A DNA stretch of 64,000 nucleotides, taken from Sipunculus nudus (lineage: Eukaryota; Annelida; Sipuncula; Golfingiida; Sipunculidae). This document shows, piece by piece, positions 10,243-22,259 of the stretch. The position numbers were made by a program, and so were the translations under genes. Under the pieces are notes generated by a model, which was not told where the DNA came from, made no database searches, and worked only from the letters and a program-made list of their open reading frames with translations. The stretch lies in the NCBI GenBank assembly GCA_026874595.1, contig CM049317.1:20235882-20299881 (forward strand), read 5' to 3'. Position 1 is the first letter of the stretch, and each line of letters opens with the position of its first letter.

Positions 10243-13200
10243 GTATGTGAATATATTGAAATTTCAACAAGGGGCAGTGTATCATTTTTCAAGTGCATGC
10301 CTTAAGCTAAGTTATTAGCACAATCCTAACCCCAAAGCACACTACGATCAGGTTTATCTGCCCAAGTCATATATGATGGGGCATGAACAGCCCGCCAGAA
10401 AAGGTCAGAAGAAATTTTGAAGAAGTACAATCTGTTTAATGCCGATGGTCTACTGCATAGAGATAACCAATCAGTAAACAAGCCTTATATAATCATATGT
10501 CTCTCAGTGCATCCATTGATGTACCTAGATTGGCAAAACAAACTCGGTAATTTTGTTCAGGTATTATAATTGTCGTAATGTAATTTTAGAAAAAATACTT
10601 TAGCTTTATAAAATTACACGATAACCATTTTTATCAATGCACCTCTAACCATGATTAAACAAAAGTTGTATATCCAGCCCTTAAATGTGACGTCTACCTG
10701 CTTGTTCAGCACTTGCACATATCCCTGGTTTAGTACAAGTCGTCATCAAAAGGAATACAAATATCGCCGCAACGGAAGGGTTCATGTCTGGAAAGACACC
10801 TTTTAATGTTGTTCACAGCAGGAAATTCCTGTAACACACTGCTCAAAATAGTTTGTCATTATTGTAAGTAAAATGTGCTTATGATTATCCCCTATCCCTC
10901 TTTCATGGTATATGGTTTTAAAAGCCATCATTTTCTAGCGTTGTTTCCTTTTCTATCGGTCTCCTGTTTAAAAAACATAACATATAATGTTTGGAAAAGC
11001 ACAATGCATTCCCACAAGATTTACGCTCTCGCATTATCTTGAATGTTCTTCTTAAATGATAAAAGTGAAGGTTCTGTCCTTTATGAAAATTCTTGCAATA
11101 AAATGTTGCAAAAAATGTAAGCGTTTGGTTCATAATATTACGTAGAGGATACAAGGAGCTAAAGCATATTAGGGTTGATGTATCTAATATAATAGACAAA
11201 ACTATTAGGTTTCGCGTCCTTTCTGTCTGCAACACTCATTTCGCACATACCAACGTTTCAATTGGGTAATAGTACATATGTACCTGTGAATGTATTTTAA
11301 TAGAGTATCAAAGATCTTTTACGTATTTAGTTTAAACATTTTGTACCAGGGATGCAAGTAAAATAGGTGCAAGTTTACCTGCTGTCGAATTTAAAGACCT
11401 ACGGAGCCTCCCTTGAATTCCAAATATACTTCAGGAACTACAACCTAGTCAATATTCAGTGGTATTTGGTCTCTAGCTAACGCTGCAAAGGCCTTTGTGG
11501 AGAAAGCTACCACCACGTTGACCAGCATTGGCCCAACAGCTGTTTACAATTTCAATCTGCAATCCAATTAATTGGTTGACTCAGATTCAACACCGGTTTA
11601 CAAAGGATGCAAAATATCGACATTGATAAAAAAGCAAATTAGCCATTGACCCAAACAAATGCACAGAATGCTAGGTCCTAGGTAAGTCTTGTCGATACAT
11701 ATCGCCTTGAATGATGCACACTGGCGAAAATACCGAAACATTAATTATACAATCCTCTTGCTATGTAAATATTAATAATTTTCCGAAGTATAAACATTTG
11801 TTAAACTGTCTTAATCCTTATATATTTAGTTTTACCGCGACATTTAAACTTGTTCCAGCAAATTATAAACTTAAGGGTGCCATGCTTGTATATACCTTCA
11901 CCGCCAAAAAATGCCACATGTGTGAACAATTATGATAGTTTTATTCCGGTACCCTTAGGCTACCGATCTGAGCCTGCCGCTTCTACATATGATGTCCTTC
12001 AAGGGGACAAAACTTATTACTGTTAAAACGCAAAAGCGAGCAAGAACCAACATATCAGAGGAGATATACGCTATGCCTCCATTAAATAATCTTATTCAGC
12101 GCTAGGGTGGGCCATACATAGATTTCCTGTAATTATTTAAATATGTTGTGTTCCTTAATGTTCACCCATACACGCATTTGTACACTTTATAACAAAATAT
12201 AAATTACCCACGGTATATTGAATTAAGCTAAAAAACGTCTACAATAAGATATTACATTCAATTCAAATCACTACTTAATACTTACTTCGTATAATGCATT
12301 TCTATAACATGGAACTACAATATAATACGATATTTAATAATCGGTTAATAAATTAGTACTTTATCGAAAAGTACTCTGACCAAGAATTTGAAACTTAAAA
12401 AAAATCCTGTTCACGCGTAGGGTATAGTGAACGTTTCTTATAATGCACTTCAGGATCTTTATTCAATTTTCATTTTCTACTGTTTTTGTTTAATTTATTT
12501 CAAATATCTTTCAAAAGAGAAACTTCTGTAATGGCACAATACAATACAAATAGCCTTACAACAAATAATATGACTTTACAATACAAGCAAAACCACAAGT
12601 GACGCAAGAAGTACATATAATAAAACAGAAGTCATACTTTGAGATAAATGGTACATGGAATAAAGTACGTGTAACAATACATGGTACGTTTTGTCATGAG
12701 AGCCTAGGGCTTGCCCTAATTTAGTCTAGGATGGAAAGATACATCCAGAACTCTGACTTAAACATACACATCAATACTGGAAACCGGAAATATAACATTG
12801 TAATTCAACTCAATACCGTAACAAGATGCATGTGCGTGTATATCGCTTAAGTGAAACAAAAGAATGTATTAAAACTTCACTTATTTTAAAAGTGCTATCA
12901 TTCCTGGGTAAAGTAAATTTGCGTTAGACATAGATCAATACAGTTCAAGATGGATTTAATGGACTTCAGCTTAAGCTAATCTTATTATTTTATAAATAAA
13001 CCATAACTACTAAGGCTGGCTCTTATATCAAATTCATGTCGGCAATATTTAGCTCTTCGAAATATAAGAAGGTCAGGGATATTGAATAATACAAAAGGAC
13101 AAGGTTCTACTTAAACGGGATGTTTACTACTCTCTGACAAAGCGAGAATGAAATTGAGAGGCCTAATAAAACGGGCGTAATCCAGATAAGAATAACAACA

Positions 13201-14179
13201 AACCTTTTTATACAACTAGATAAATATATTAAACAGATATATTAGAGACTAGGCTTAGATCCGCTCTACGATCTCCTTATTTTATCTTTTTTAACAAACA
13301 TTAAACAGTTTTGCGTGATGGCAAATACGAATACATGTTTTGGCCTTTTGGCACCAAATAACAAAAAGTTCGCCTTCTCGGCTGACATATAAATGTTTCG
13401 GGACTTAAAGCCCAATGTTAACAGGACAGTTACACAGCAAGTGTTTAATTTTATTGTATTCTGGTTATCGATTATACTGTTACCTTAAAAACTTACTTAT
13501 TTCCAGTACTAGGGCAGGTAACATTTTACATGAACAGTTAAAACTGTTATACTTTTGTTTTGTGTAGCTTTTAAATAAGGGATTTTGATTACTGAAAGTA
13601 ATAAAAAAATATTTACCAACTTAAATAACTTCTGACATTTCATGCTACAGAAATCTGTTGTTGAAAAATATTAAAATCAGCTGATCACCTTAGTAAAATA
13701 TGTACACCAATAAATCGTCGCTTATTCTCTGTTCAAATTGTGCCGGCTCTCTGTTTGCCCAACTGTCTTACTTTTTGTTCACGACATAAAATTGATGTCT
13801 CACAATGTTCGTAAATATTGTATGATCAGAATGCAATCATATTTTAGGAAAGAATAAAGGGCCAACGAATTCAGTTAAGTAACATTTGTAAGGAGCCTCT
13901 ATTAATCTGTGCATACTAAATATGATTGCCATGAATATGTCAAATTATATTATGGTTGGCATATATATTTAGGAAGAAAAGGGAGAGAGTATATTGATAT
14001 TTGATGTATTATCATACATCTTATTTTCTATGTTTTGTTGCTTATACTTATCTGAAAAAATTATGTATCAATCTGTCGAACTTTATTCATGTTTATGGCG
14101 ATGCTCCCCTAACGTTTCAAACTTCTCAGACATTTGTTTTGTATTGAACACTATGGCATTATGTAATCAGACCATATTA
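10243..14179. other. Spacer, copy 2, no gene seen
   Basis: Co-linear with 1.7-5.63 kb. The open frames at 10,918-11,235 (-) and 11,711-11,935 (+) correspond to frames in copy 1 that differ in length and carry no domain, so I do not call them. Contains the 13,120-13,420 block whose third copy is at 16,755-17,060. Confidence 0.7.
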
Positions 14180-14310
14180 TTAGTATCTACTCCAGATAGG
14201 GTAGCGTATTTTCCAGTAATTCATTTCAAGATTCTTTTCCCAAATAAGCAGACCTTTGAAAAACAATACAAAAAAAGGAATGTACATATATATAATATAC
14301 ATATATAATG

Positions 14311-14354
<44 letters not shown>

Positions 14355-15306
14355 TATAATTAAATATATGAACACACTTTGGTGCATTGATATTGAACTA
14401 TTGTTTTTTTTTTACCACCTGACGTGTATCTTTCTCCTCTTTTCAAAATACCAGTACCAATCGTTTTTTATTTCTTTTGCGTGACAATATGATTTGAATC
14501 TTGGAAATCTATATTACTCAACTATATAACACTGCCCCTGCGATTTTAGTAAAGACGTTTTATTTGAGAAGAATTGCATAATGCAAATATATATTTTAAC
14601 TTTTTTTCCAATTTTATATTCCCCTACATATTTTCTAAATAAAATTCTATAAAACTGAACCATATTATTGATTTATATTGTTTATAACATCTTCCGACCA
14701 TACAGACCATGAAGATATACTCTTCTGAATCAATCATTAGTAATATCGGTTATCTATATTTCATTTTCGTTATAATTTCGAATGTATTTAAACGATTAAT
14801 TGTTCGAAAACATACACTTGATGCATATCTCTTCTTGTTTACCTTCCAATGTGAGGCTTTCGACTTGTCCTTTGACTCTTCACCCTTGTATAAGCTATCT
14901 CAAATGCTACATCCTCAAAGACGTTGATACTCTCTGTCTGGTCAAACAACCGCATTATCCATTCCACGTTCCAAGAAATGTGTGGAATCATGTTGTTGGC
15001 AAAGGAAAAGATATCAGCTTTAAAAATGTAAGATCGTGTACCGCTTCAAACATAATAAATGATCCAAACATAAAACAAATCATACTACTGCTTGAGGTAT
15101 ACGCTATATTGAAAACTTATAATCAGATGAAATATATTTTTAAAATTATTATTTTAGTGTCAGCCCTTTCCCTTGTATTATTATTTTCCCAGGAGGACAA
15201 AGGAAACTTTTCGTCAAATACAAGTCCTCCAGCTCTTCTGTATTACCGCTACGGAAAACCTTGTCGAATGCAGCTGTTTGCAGCATTATTTTCATTTTAT
15301 CCTCCG
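14180..15306 (-). pseudogene. Type II NTF2-like gene, exons mostly open but splice sites lost
   Basis: Exon 2 (15,166-15,306, 141 nt) is open and has the right phase; it reads AEDKMKIMLQTAAF...ELEDLYLTKSFLCPPGK..IQGK. Exon 3 (14,843-15,017) is open and contains ESINVFEDVAFEIA, but its tail is shifted relative to the 48 kb copy. Exon 4 (14,180-14,253) reads GLLIWEKNLEMNYWKIRYPIW in the family frame. Defects: the donor after exon 2 is GG rather than GT, and the exon 4 acceptor has become CAAAG with one base deleted, so the usable AG puts exon 4 out of frame. No first exon was found. A recently dead copy, or one spliced differently. Confidence 0.65.
14313..14360. repeat. (AT)n microsatellite in last intron of type II copy
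   Basis: TA array at the same intronic position as in the other type II copies, just upstream (minus sense) of the 14,180-14,253 exon. Confidence 0.9.
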
Positions 15307-16069
15307 CTATGGACAAAAAATAAAGTGTTCCTTATGTCCATTTGGGATATTGCTAAACAATCATTTTCACATGAAACAAACAATTAACTGAATAAAGGGT
15401 AACATTTCGAAAAATGCCTTATTCTTCTATATGTCAATTAGATAATTCTGTGAACAGCAGAGTATAAAAAAGACTTTGTTCGATGAAGTAAAATAATTCA
15501 TATAATAAACCGAATATATATAACTGTAAACAAAAGCTGCAAGGATTGGTACGGTCTCCTATAAAATTATGAAAAAAAAGTCACTAGAGTTCCTTATCTG
15601 CACACGCATACTCTGTGAATGCACCCGCAAATCTCACCTTTTCTTCCTGTGTGTCCAAATACAGAAATACGTAGCAGAGGCCAGTTTACGGATAAACTGG
15701 TATCCTCTGGCAGATCTACACATCAGCATGTTCTGAAGTAGAAGGAAACGTCAATTCTTCACAGTGTCGCTTTCATATTGAAATCATTGTTTATAATGAT
15801 ATTTTTTAGATCATATTCATGGCATGTGACCTATGGGTATATCCTGTTAGTGCGTTATTAATTTGGAATTTAACTAAGGAAATAATCAATCTATGTGCAG
15901 TGCAGTCTATTAAGTAAATTGTATGCATCAACAGTGTTTCAAACATATGAAGTAAACTTTTCCAATAGATAATCGAAACCCATTATCTTGGTTTTGTTTG
16001 AAAATGGCATTTTTAGTTGAGAGCGGTTCTATATGATTGTGTTCTATCAATGGCGAACGCGTTATTTAC

Positions 16070-16240
16070 TTAAATCCAGTGGTTTGGTTTTCTCCCCTGG
16101 TGACCCTGGTCCGATTTTCAGCTTGGCAGTACGTGTCGGTAGCATGGTGTCAGTCCAAGGTCGGTGGTTTAAAACGGAGCCTCTGATTTTCTCCGCCCCT
16201 ATGACTGCCGAAAGTCTGAGCCATGGTGAATGTATTACAT
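16070..16240. repeat. Block found in three duplicates (copy 2)
   Basis: Second occurrence of the TTTTCTCCGCCCCTA block (also 7,010-7,180 and 49,270-49,405). It contains overlapping open frames on both strands, without recognisable domains. Confidence 0.45.
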
Positions 16241-16362
16241 AAGTTCCTATCATTGTTTGTTACAGCTATTTCCATATAATCACAGTTTGAATATAAAACA
16301 TCCACTCTTCATGCATCATAGACATACTAGACACTCCTTTATTGTCATCCTCATTTTTTCAG

Positions 16363-16508
16363 TGACTGCTGACACCTGTGATATCATTGCTAGTTTAAAG
16401 AAAAAAGACCGGTTCTATTCTACGGGGGATGGAACTGGCGTGTACCTTATACACGAAAATTCACAAATAAACCATACAAATGCCATTATTTATCCATGTG
16501 CTAAATGA
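16363..16508 (+). CDS. Unrecognised candidate terminal exon (48 codons)
   Basis: Preceded by a strong acceptor (TCATTTTTTCAG), entered in phase 1 (two bases, then codons) and ending in TGA. It reads TADTCDIIASLKKKDRFYS and on to a final NAIIYPCAK. Two cysteines lie near its ends. The sister copy at 7,301-7,446 has the same length but a premature TAA. I do not recognise the family and found no matching upstream exon, so this could be a chance open stretch. Confidence 0.25.
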
Positions 16509-16754
16509 AATTACACCTTAATATGATATCTAATATTTCTCAGCAAAATATGTAAGGAATTCATTTTTTTTAAATTGCGTATCATTGTTTTCCATTATAA
16601 AAAAGTAAAGGAAACAAAACTAAAGAATGGTAAATGCCTGAGTACGATATTATTTTCAAGTGTTACAGTCACTGAATAAGTCCATGATAATTATATACAA
16701 ATAACAAACACACAAACCTATGACGTCTATTTTTTATTTTTATTTTTGTTTTGC

Positions 16755-17060
16755 TTGTACGGGATGTTTACTCCTCTCTGACAAAGAGAGAATGAAACGG
16801 ATAGGCCTAATAAAACAGGCGTAATCCAGATAGGTAAAACTACAGACATTTCCGTACACCAAGCGAAATATAATATACGGGGATGAGGGAGACTTGGCTT
16901 AGAGCCGCTCTACGATGTGCTTTGTTTTTAAACAAACATTACACCTATACATAGTTTGACCTTGTGGCACTTAAGAACAAATAGTTCCGCGTTCTTAGCC
17001 AAAATATAAAGTTTTCGGGCTTTAAGACCCAATGTGATCAGAAATAAAATTCACCAGCAT
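16755..17060. repeat. Third, partial copy of the spacer block 4,579-4,870
   Basis: Shares ACGGGATGTTTACTCCTCTC, the following CTAATAAAAC.GG and GTAATCCAGATA motifs, and the later TCGGGCTTTAAGACCCAATG-like tail with 4.58-4.87 kb and 13.12-13.42 kb. It starts directly after the end of tandem copy 2, so it looks like a truncated third unit. Confidence 0.7.
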
Positions 17061-18057
17061 GAAGTTAGTAATATCGTGGCTCAGGTTACATATAACGTAT
17101 ATTTTTTTACGGTACAAACATAGTAAAATTAAGAATAACTTTTATGATGCATGTTTATTGGTTGCCTTTATAAAGCATCGGAGCCATACGTAACAATTTT
17201 CCCTATGAGTGTGAACTCGTATCGCACCCCTATTTATAAATTACAAAGTCAGCTGTTCTTATTCAATGAAAGCTCGAGCATATGAGTATTTTTTTTTCGA
17301 ACGAGGCCATTCAAGACGATGCACTTTTGACTCAAGGCGACTTGTCCTTTTGCAATCTTTCAGGAGCACTTGGGCAAAAATGTGATAAACAAATGGGAGT
17401 CGTCACAATACATAGACTAACTGACAGTAGGAACAGAATTTCTCTTGTACAGTTTCTCTCCCCATCCCGGGATGATAACGATATAGTATGTGTTGATGCC
17501 AGTTATTTCGTGTCCACAGTGATCATGTATGATTGCGAGTGTGAGATGCAAGCTGTTTATTGAATTAAGGTGTTTGACAGTTTGAATATGCTTTCTATGT
17601 TATTGTTGTTGATCACATCTGACGCATGTCAAGGCGCGGTTGCCCATGACCAAATTTCTGATGAACAGACCCTCGAAGCAGTAAACTCCGCCTGCTTCTG
17701 GGTAGCAGTTCTTGAGGTGACATTTCGTGTGTAATGTTCATCTGTTTCACCATGCTAAACAATTTAATTTTGCATATCGAACCAATTCAGATCAGAAAAT
17801 GTTATATAATTCTAAAACACTTTTCCTGTTTTCCATTGAAAACGAAATTTAATCCCAAACAGTTTTTGGCCACTTTTATTAAAAGAACAAACAAGATGAC
17901 CAGAGGTCACGCGCTTGCCGGAAATAGAAATAATACAGACAGATAGACAGAGAGTGCATGTAAAAACAGTCATATGAATGAGCAACATTGTGGGGGCAGC
18001 AGTACGAATAATACGTTTATGTATGCATGCTAATCTTGAATAGCTGCATACCTTTCT
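17061..18057. other. Unassigned region
   Basis: Contains a 93-codon open frame (17,282-17,563, +) with four cysteines and no signal peptide, splice context or recognised domain. Nothing else is supportable here. Confidence 0.4.
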
Positions 18058-19280
18058 AGTGTAAAAGGGACCAAGTTCAAACATTTCCATGAAATCCCGT
18101 TAATCTCATTTGACAAGAAGCAGTGAGAAGTTTTCAGATTTGTCATGTCAAGTTGGCCAAATGTTACCAAATGCCGAAAACAAGACTTGAGTAGCTGTAA
18201 AAGTCGCCTAGTTATAAGCATTTCCATGATATCTCGTTTTTTTCTCGCTTGACGACATATGGTGCGAGATTTGATGAGACTTGTAGTTTTATCATGCCAA
18301 GCTGGTAAAATGATACGAAATACTGAAAACTAGACCTGTGTAGCTCTAAAAGTCGCCGAGTTATAAGTAATTCCGCAAAATCTCTTTTTTTATCGTTAAA
18401 CGAGATATGGTGCAAGATTTGGCTAGTCTTGCAGGTTTGTCATGTCAAGCTGGCCAAATGTTATGAAATGCCGAAAACTAGACCTGTCTAGCTGTAAAAG
18501 TCGCTGAGTTATTAGCATTTCAGTGAAATCTCGTTTTTTATCGTTCGACGAGAAATGGTGCGAGATTTGTCTAGTCTTGCAGGTTTATCATGTCAAGCCA
18601 TCCAAATATTATGAAATGCCAAAAACTAGACCTGTCTAGCCGTAAAAGTCGCCGAATTATATGCATTTCCGTGAAATCTCGTTTTTCCACATTTGACCAG
18701 ATATAGTGCGAGATTTGGCCAGTCTCGCAGTTTTAGTATGTCGGGTTGGCCAAATATTACCAAATGCCGAAAACTAGACCTGAGTAGCAGTAAAAGTCGC
18801 CTAGTTATAAGCATTTCCGTGAAATCTCGTTTTTTTCTCGTTTGACAACATATAGTGCAAGATTTGACGAGACTTGTAGTTTTATCATGTCAATCTGGCA
18901 AAATGTTACGAAATGCCGAAAACTAGACCTGTGTAGCTGTAAAAGGCGCCGAGTTATAAGTATTTCCGCGAAATCTCGTTTTTTCACGGTTCACAACATG
19001 TGGTGCGAGATTTGGCCTGATTTCTTTTCTGGCGTATCAAGCTGGTCATATATTATGAAATGCCAAAAACTAGACCTGTGTAGCTGTAAAAGTTGCCGAC
19101 TTATATGCATTTCTGTGAAATGTCGTTTTTCCACATTTGACCAGATATAGTGCGAGATTTGGCCAGTCTCGCAGTTTTACTATGTCAAGTTGGCCAAATG
19201 TTACCAAATGCCGAAAACTAGACCTGCGTATCTGTAAAAGTCGCCGCGTTATAAGCATTTCCGTGAAATTTCGTTTTTAG
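18058..19280. repeat. 148-bp satellite / tandem repeat, about eight units
   Basis: The motif AAAAGTCGCCGAGTTATAAG recurs near 18,201, 18,351, 18,499, 18,647, 18,795, 18,944, 19,091 and 19,239: spacing 147-150 bp, mean about 148. Each unit also has a CATTTCCGTGAAATCTCGTT-like block and a CCGAAAACTAGACCTG-like block. Units are not equally alike: the one near 18,250 is closest to that near 18,840, and that near 18,690 is closest to that near 19,140, suggesting higher-order order. Open frames starting MLITRRLL are repeat translations. The period is close to a nucleosome core length. Confidence 0.93.
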
Positions 19281-19375
19281 CTGCCTATAAGCTACATAAT
19301 TACCAAAACCAGACGTCTGTAGCTTAAAGATTGACAAAGATAGAAAATGTAGCATGACTATTTTCAAATTATCAA

Positions 19376-19860
19376 GTTTTAACCCAAAAATGCGTGACCA
19401 TGGTAACGGCAGATTTGAGTCAGGTACCCATCACATAAAAGGCCATGGATTGTCAAATGAAACAAGCTATGGTTTTAGTGGCTACGACCATATGTTACAA
19501 AGTTATGGAACAAAAACTGTTTTGCATACTTTCCATGACCTTGACCTTCACAATGATGCGATGTTGACCAAAAACAATAGGGTTCCAGGACTTTGGGTTG
19601 TCAATAATCCTTATAAGTTTCAAGTCGATTGCTGCAAAAACTGTGGCTAGGAGAGCGGAGACAAACAATAAAAAAAAAAAAAAAAAAAAGCAGACAAATG
19701 GACATACGGAACTGACCAACATGCTTGCGGAAATCGAAGATTTCCGGCAAGCAACAAATGGACATACGGAACTGACCAACATGCTTGCGGAAATCGAAAA
19801 TTTCCGGCAAGCAATCAACAGACTGCATGTTCGCAATCGCATGTCAGAACAGGCATAGGT
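19376..19860 (+). repeat. Dispersed mollusc-type repeat with internal 60-bp duplication
   Basis: Contains a GACCTTGACCTT motif, ACAATAGGGTTCC, ATAAGTTTCAAGTCGATTGC and CTAGGAGAGCGGAGACAAAC in an order I recognise from non-coding repeats widely scattered in bivalve genomes. A poly(A) run of about 19 lies near 19,670. After it a 60-bp unit beginning ACAAATGGACATACGGAACT is repeated twice (about 19,693-19,752 and 19,753-19,812). Open frames across it are therefore not called. Confidence 0.55.
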
Positions 19861-21420
19861 GTAGCCGTTTACTCAAATCAATTGCAAAACTCATTTTTTC
19901 ATCCCGATCGAAATATCTTCCTTGGCCTGTTTTGGAAATGTGCCAACTTGTCAATTATATATAAGGTTAAATTGGGAAGCTATTGGACCAATGTTGGTCA
20001 ACTTGCCTGTACTTTTTCTCCACAGGAACATTAGCCTCATACGTTAGAGACATTAAATGACTGAAAGAAGGCTATATTGTTGTTCCTGAAGTATAGTTGG
20101 CCAGAAGCGCGGCTCCTGTATTTACAGCAGGTCATCTTGTACATACAATACTTATGCCCTATATTAGACCTGGTTTAGCTTTCCGTGTTAATGAAACTTG
20201 ATACACTATTTAAACACATTCAAACCTATATGCATATTATTACACCACTGGAATGTTATACGACGTATATACGCCACTTCTTTGAAAGACATACGACCTG
20301 CAAAATGCACAAGATACGTATTGCAGACAGGATAAGACGCCGAACCTATTAGTTCTGTCTTACATAAGACTATTTTATAAGATCCATCTACCCTAACAAT
20401 ATTTATTTATATAAGCCCTCTCTATAATGTAATGAACCATGTCAATTAATTAACATTTTTGATTCCTGATATTGTAGCGACACCGCCCATAATCAGATTA
20501 TATTTCTATCCCTGAGATATCTAGACATATAGTCTTTCCCGCCTATTTTAAATGCGCCATCAATAATGATTTGAATTCCATCCATACAACCTGTTTTTGT
20601 AGAACTATGCTTAAAATGACACAAACAGACACAGAGGACATAACATGTCGTTGAAAATATCTGGTGTCATTTTTGCTTTTGTAGGAATTAAAAGACATCG
20701 GTATAATTAATAGGACAGGTATCATTTTAATGAGCTGCAGGAAAGATTTGCCTATCCTTGAATTTTTTACTTGATCAACATGTAACAACAGAGCTAGTAA
20801 ACTAATACATTTTACCGCGATAGGAACTTACCGGGGTTTATAACGTGTAAAAAAATTGACGTTTATCTTCGACATACTGGTATCTTCGACAGGCGGGTAC
20901 AGCTATGTATCTCGTTTCTGTCAGAAAAACTGGAGTTGAGGATACTGGAAAAGCTCACGTGTGTGTCATTTCCTATTATATTTTAACAAGTGACGTTACA
21001 GGGTCATTCGTTTTTATCGGTCAAACACTTACACTAAATTCAACTTTTTTTCATTTATAAAAAAAACTCCTGTTTTAATGCAAAACCTTCATTTTTCACA
21101 TCTTTAGTGAACATTCCAGAAAATGTACATGCTTGAGTATACATTTTCTTTTCCAGACATAATATGAAAGTTTGTTGAAACAGAAGACTGATGGAAAAGA
21201 TAATACAGTTAAAATATTATCCATAACTTATAAAATACAGACCAAATGATAACATTTCCATATTTTTATCATTATACAAAAAATATGTTGAACATTGCTA
21301 GATTGAAATTTCCTGTAGAAAAAAAGAAAAGCTATTCCGGGTCCTATTATATTATCATGTTACACTTTGACCAGTAAAAAGAATTACTATTGATTTTACA
21401 TAAACTTAGACCATTTCTTT
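19861..21420. other. Gene-poor stretch with one diverged duplicate fragment
   Basis: 20,280-20,560 aligns with 9,890-10,130 (intron 1 of the intact type I gene): shared GATACGTATTGCAGACAGGA-like start, CTGTCTTACATAAGAC and AATTAATT...GATATT order. It is much more diverged than the large duplications. No coding exon of the family survives here. Confidence 0.5.
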
Positions 21421-21439
21421 GCATAAAAAAATCTTTTTA

Positions 21440-21780
21440 TCTTTACACACAAACACAGAGGTTGTGTTATTTGTGCAGGAGCTATCAGCAGCGGCATAAG
21501 CACTGTCAACTCAGCAGAAACTTTTTGTGATATGAAATGCTAAATCTCAAATACACAGTGTTTCTGCCACTGCCAGTTCCAATTTTAAGAAAAAAATATA
21601 AAACAACATGTTGTAATAGATCAGAATTCATGATAAAATTTATTTCCAAATGTCACATGTGTGCCAGCCAATCCAAAGTCTGTGGAATAAATTATCCATT
21701 TCCACAACAAAAGCACGTAGAATTAGTTTACTTAACATTCACCAACAAAACAAATCTTGCACCTAATAAATAATCAATTG
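21440..21780 (+). repeat. Transposase-relic duplicate A
   Basis: Aligns with 24,110-24,450. It reads CAGAISSGISTVNSAETFCDM near 21,470, corresponding to CSGAISTGMNTINSAVTAAN in duplicate B. Downstream DNA (AAACAACATGTTGTAATAGATC) is also shared. The two duplicates flank the Mutator-like relic at 22.26-23.19 kb. Confidence 0.5.
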
Positions 21781-22259
21781 ATCTTATAACTAGATTTTTT
21801 TGTACTTGTGTGTGAAATATCAAAGCTCAATTCCCTTCCTGTGCTTTGCCTGTAGGATATATTTGGGAAAGCCGTATGTGTTTGATGTGTTCGCAATTCA
21901 CTGACCTAAACCCAGTGGGCTAACGTAATGAAAATGACACAAAAAAATTAAATATTTATTGACTGTCTTTAATTTTCCCCAATTATTACACAAATAAATC
22001 ACAAATCATAGACTATGTTTTTTTTTTGTGATAGAATTCTGTGTGAGTGATCACGGCTGAATCTTCAAAGGTGAAATTTGAATTTAGCCCAAAGGCCAAT
22101 CAGTGGTCATTGCAGTCTCTGATCTCATTATATAACGCCTGCTTTAATAATCACATCAGTATATTCAATTATTTTTCTATGTAAAAAATAAGTGTGGTAC
22201 ACTAAAGTGGTAAGACACTCAAACATTTCTCGCAGGATATTTTTTTCCAGCAAGGGAAT

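Larger units (their letters stand above)
8450..16630. repeat. Tandem segmental duplication, copy 2
   Basis: Second copy of the 0.1-7.56 kb unit. It keeps the intact type I gene at its left end and a nearly complete type II copy at 14.18-15.31 kb, including the 0.65 kb that copy 1 lost. Sequence between genes is co-linear with copy 1, with scattered substitutions and small indels. Parts of the same unit appear again in the right arm of the palindrome, for example 10,800-11,070 with 52,860-53,130. Confidence 0.85.

Noticed and set aside
10918-11235. 105-codon minus-strand frame and its neighbours in the duplicated spacer (also 3,180 and 11,711)
   Set aside because: The paralogous spacer has shorter or shifted frames, there is no domain, and the changes are not biased to third positions as far as I can see.
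17282-17563. 93-codon plus-strand frame with four cysteines
   Set aside because: No signal peptide, domain, splice or duplication support; could be chance in a locally less AT-rich stretch.
18030-19258. Series of frames beginning MLITRRLL
   Set aside because: They are the 148-bp satellite read in frame; the similarity between them is repeat homology, not a protein family.
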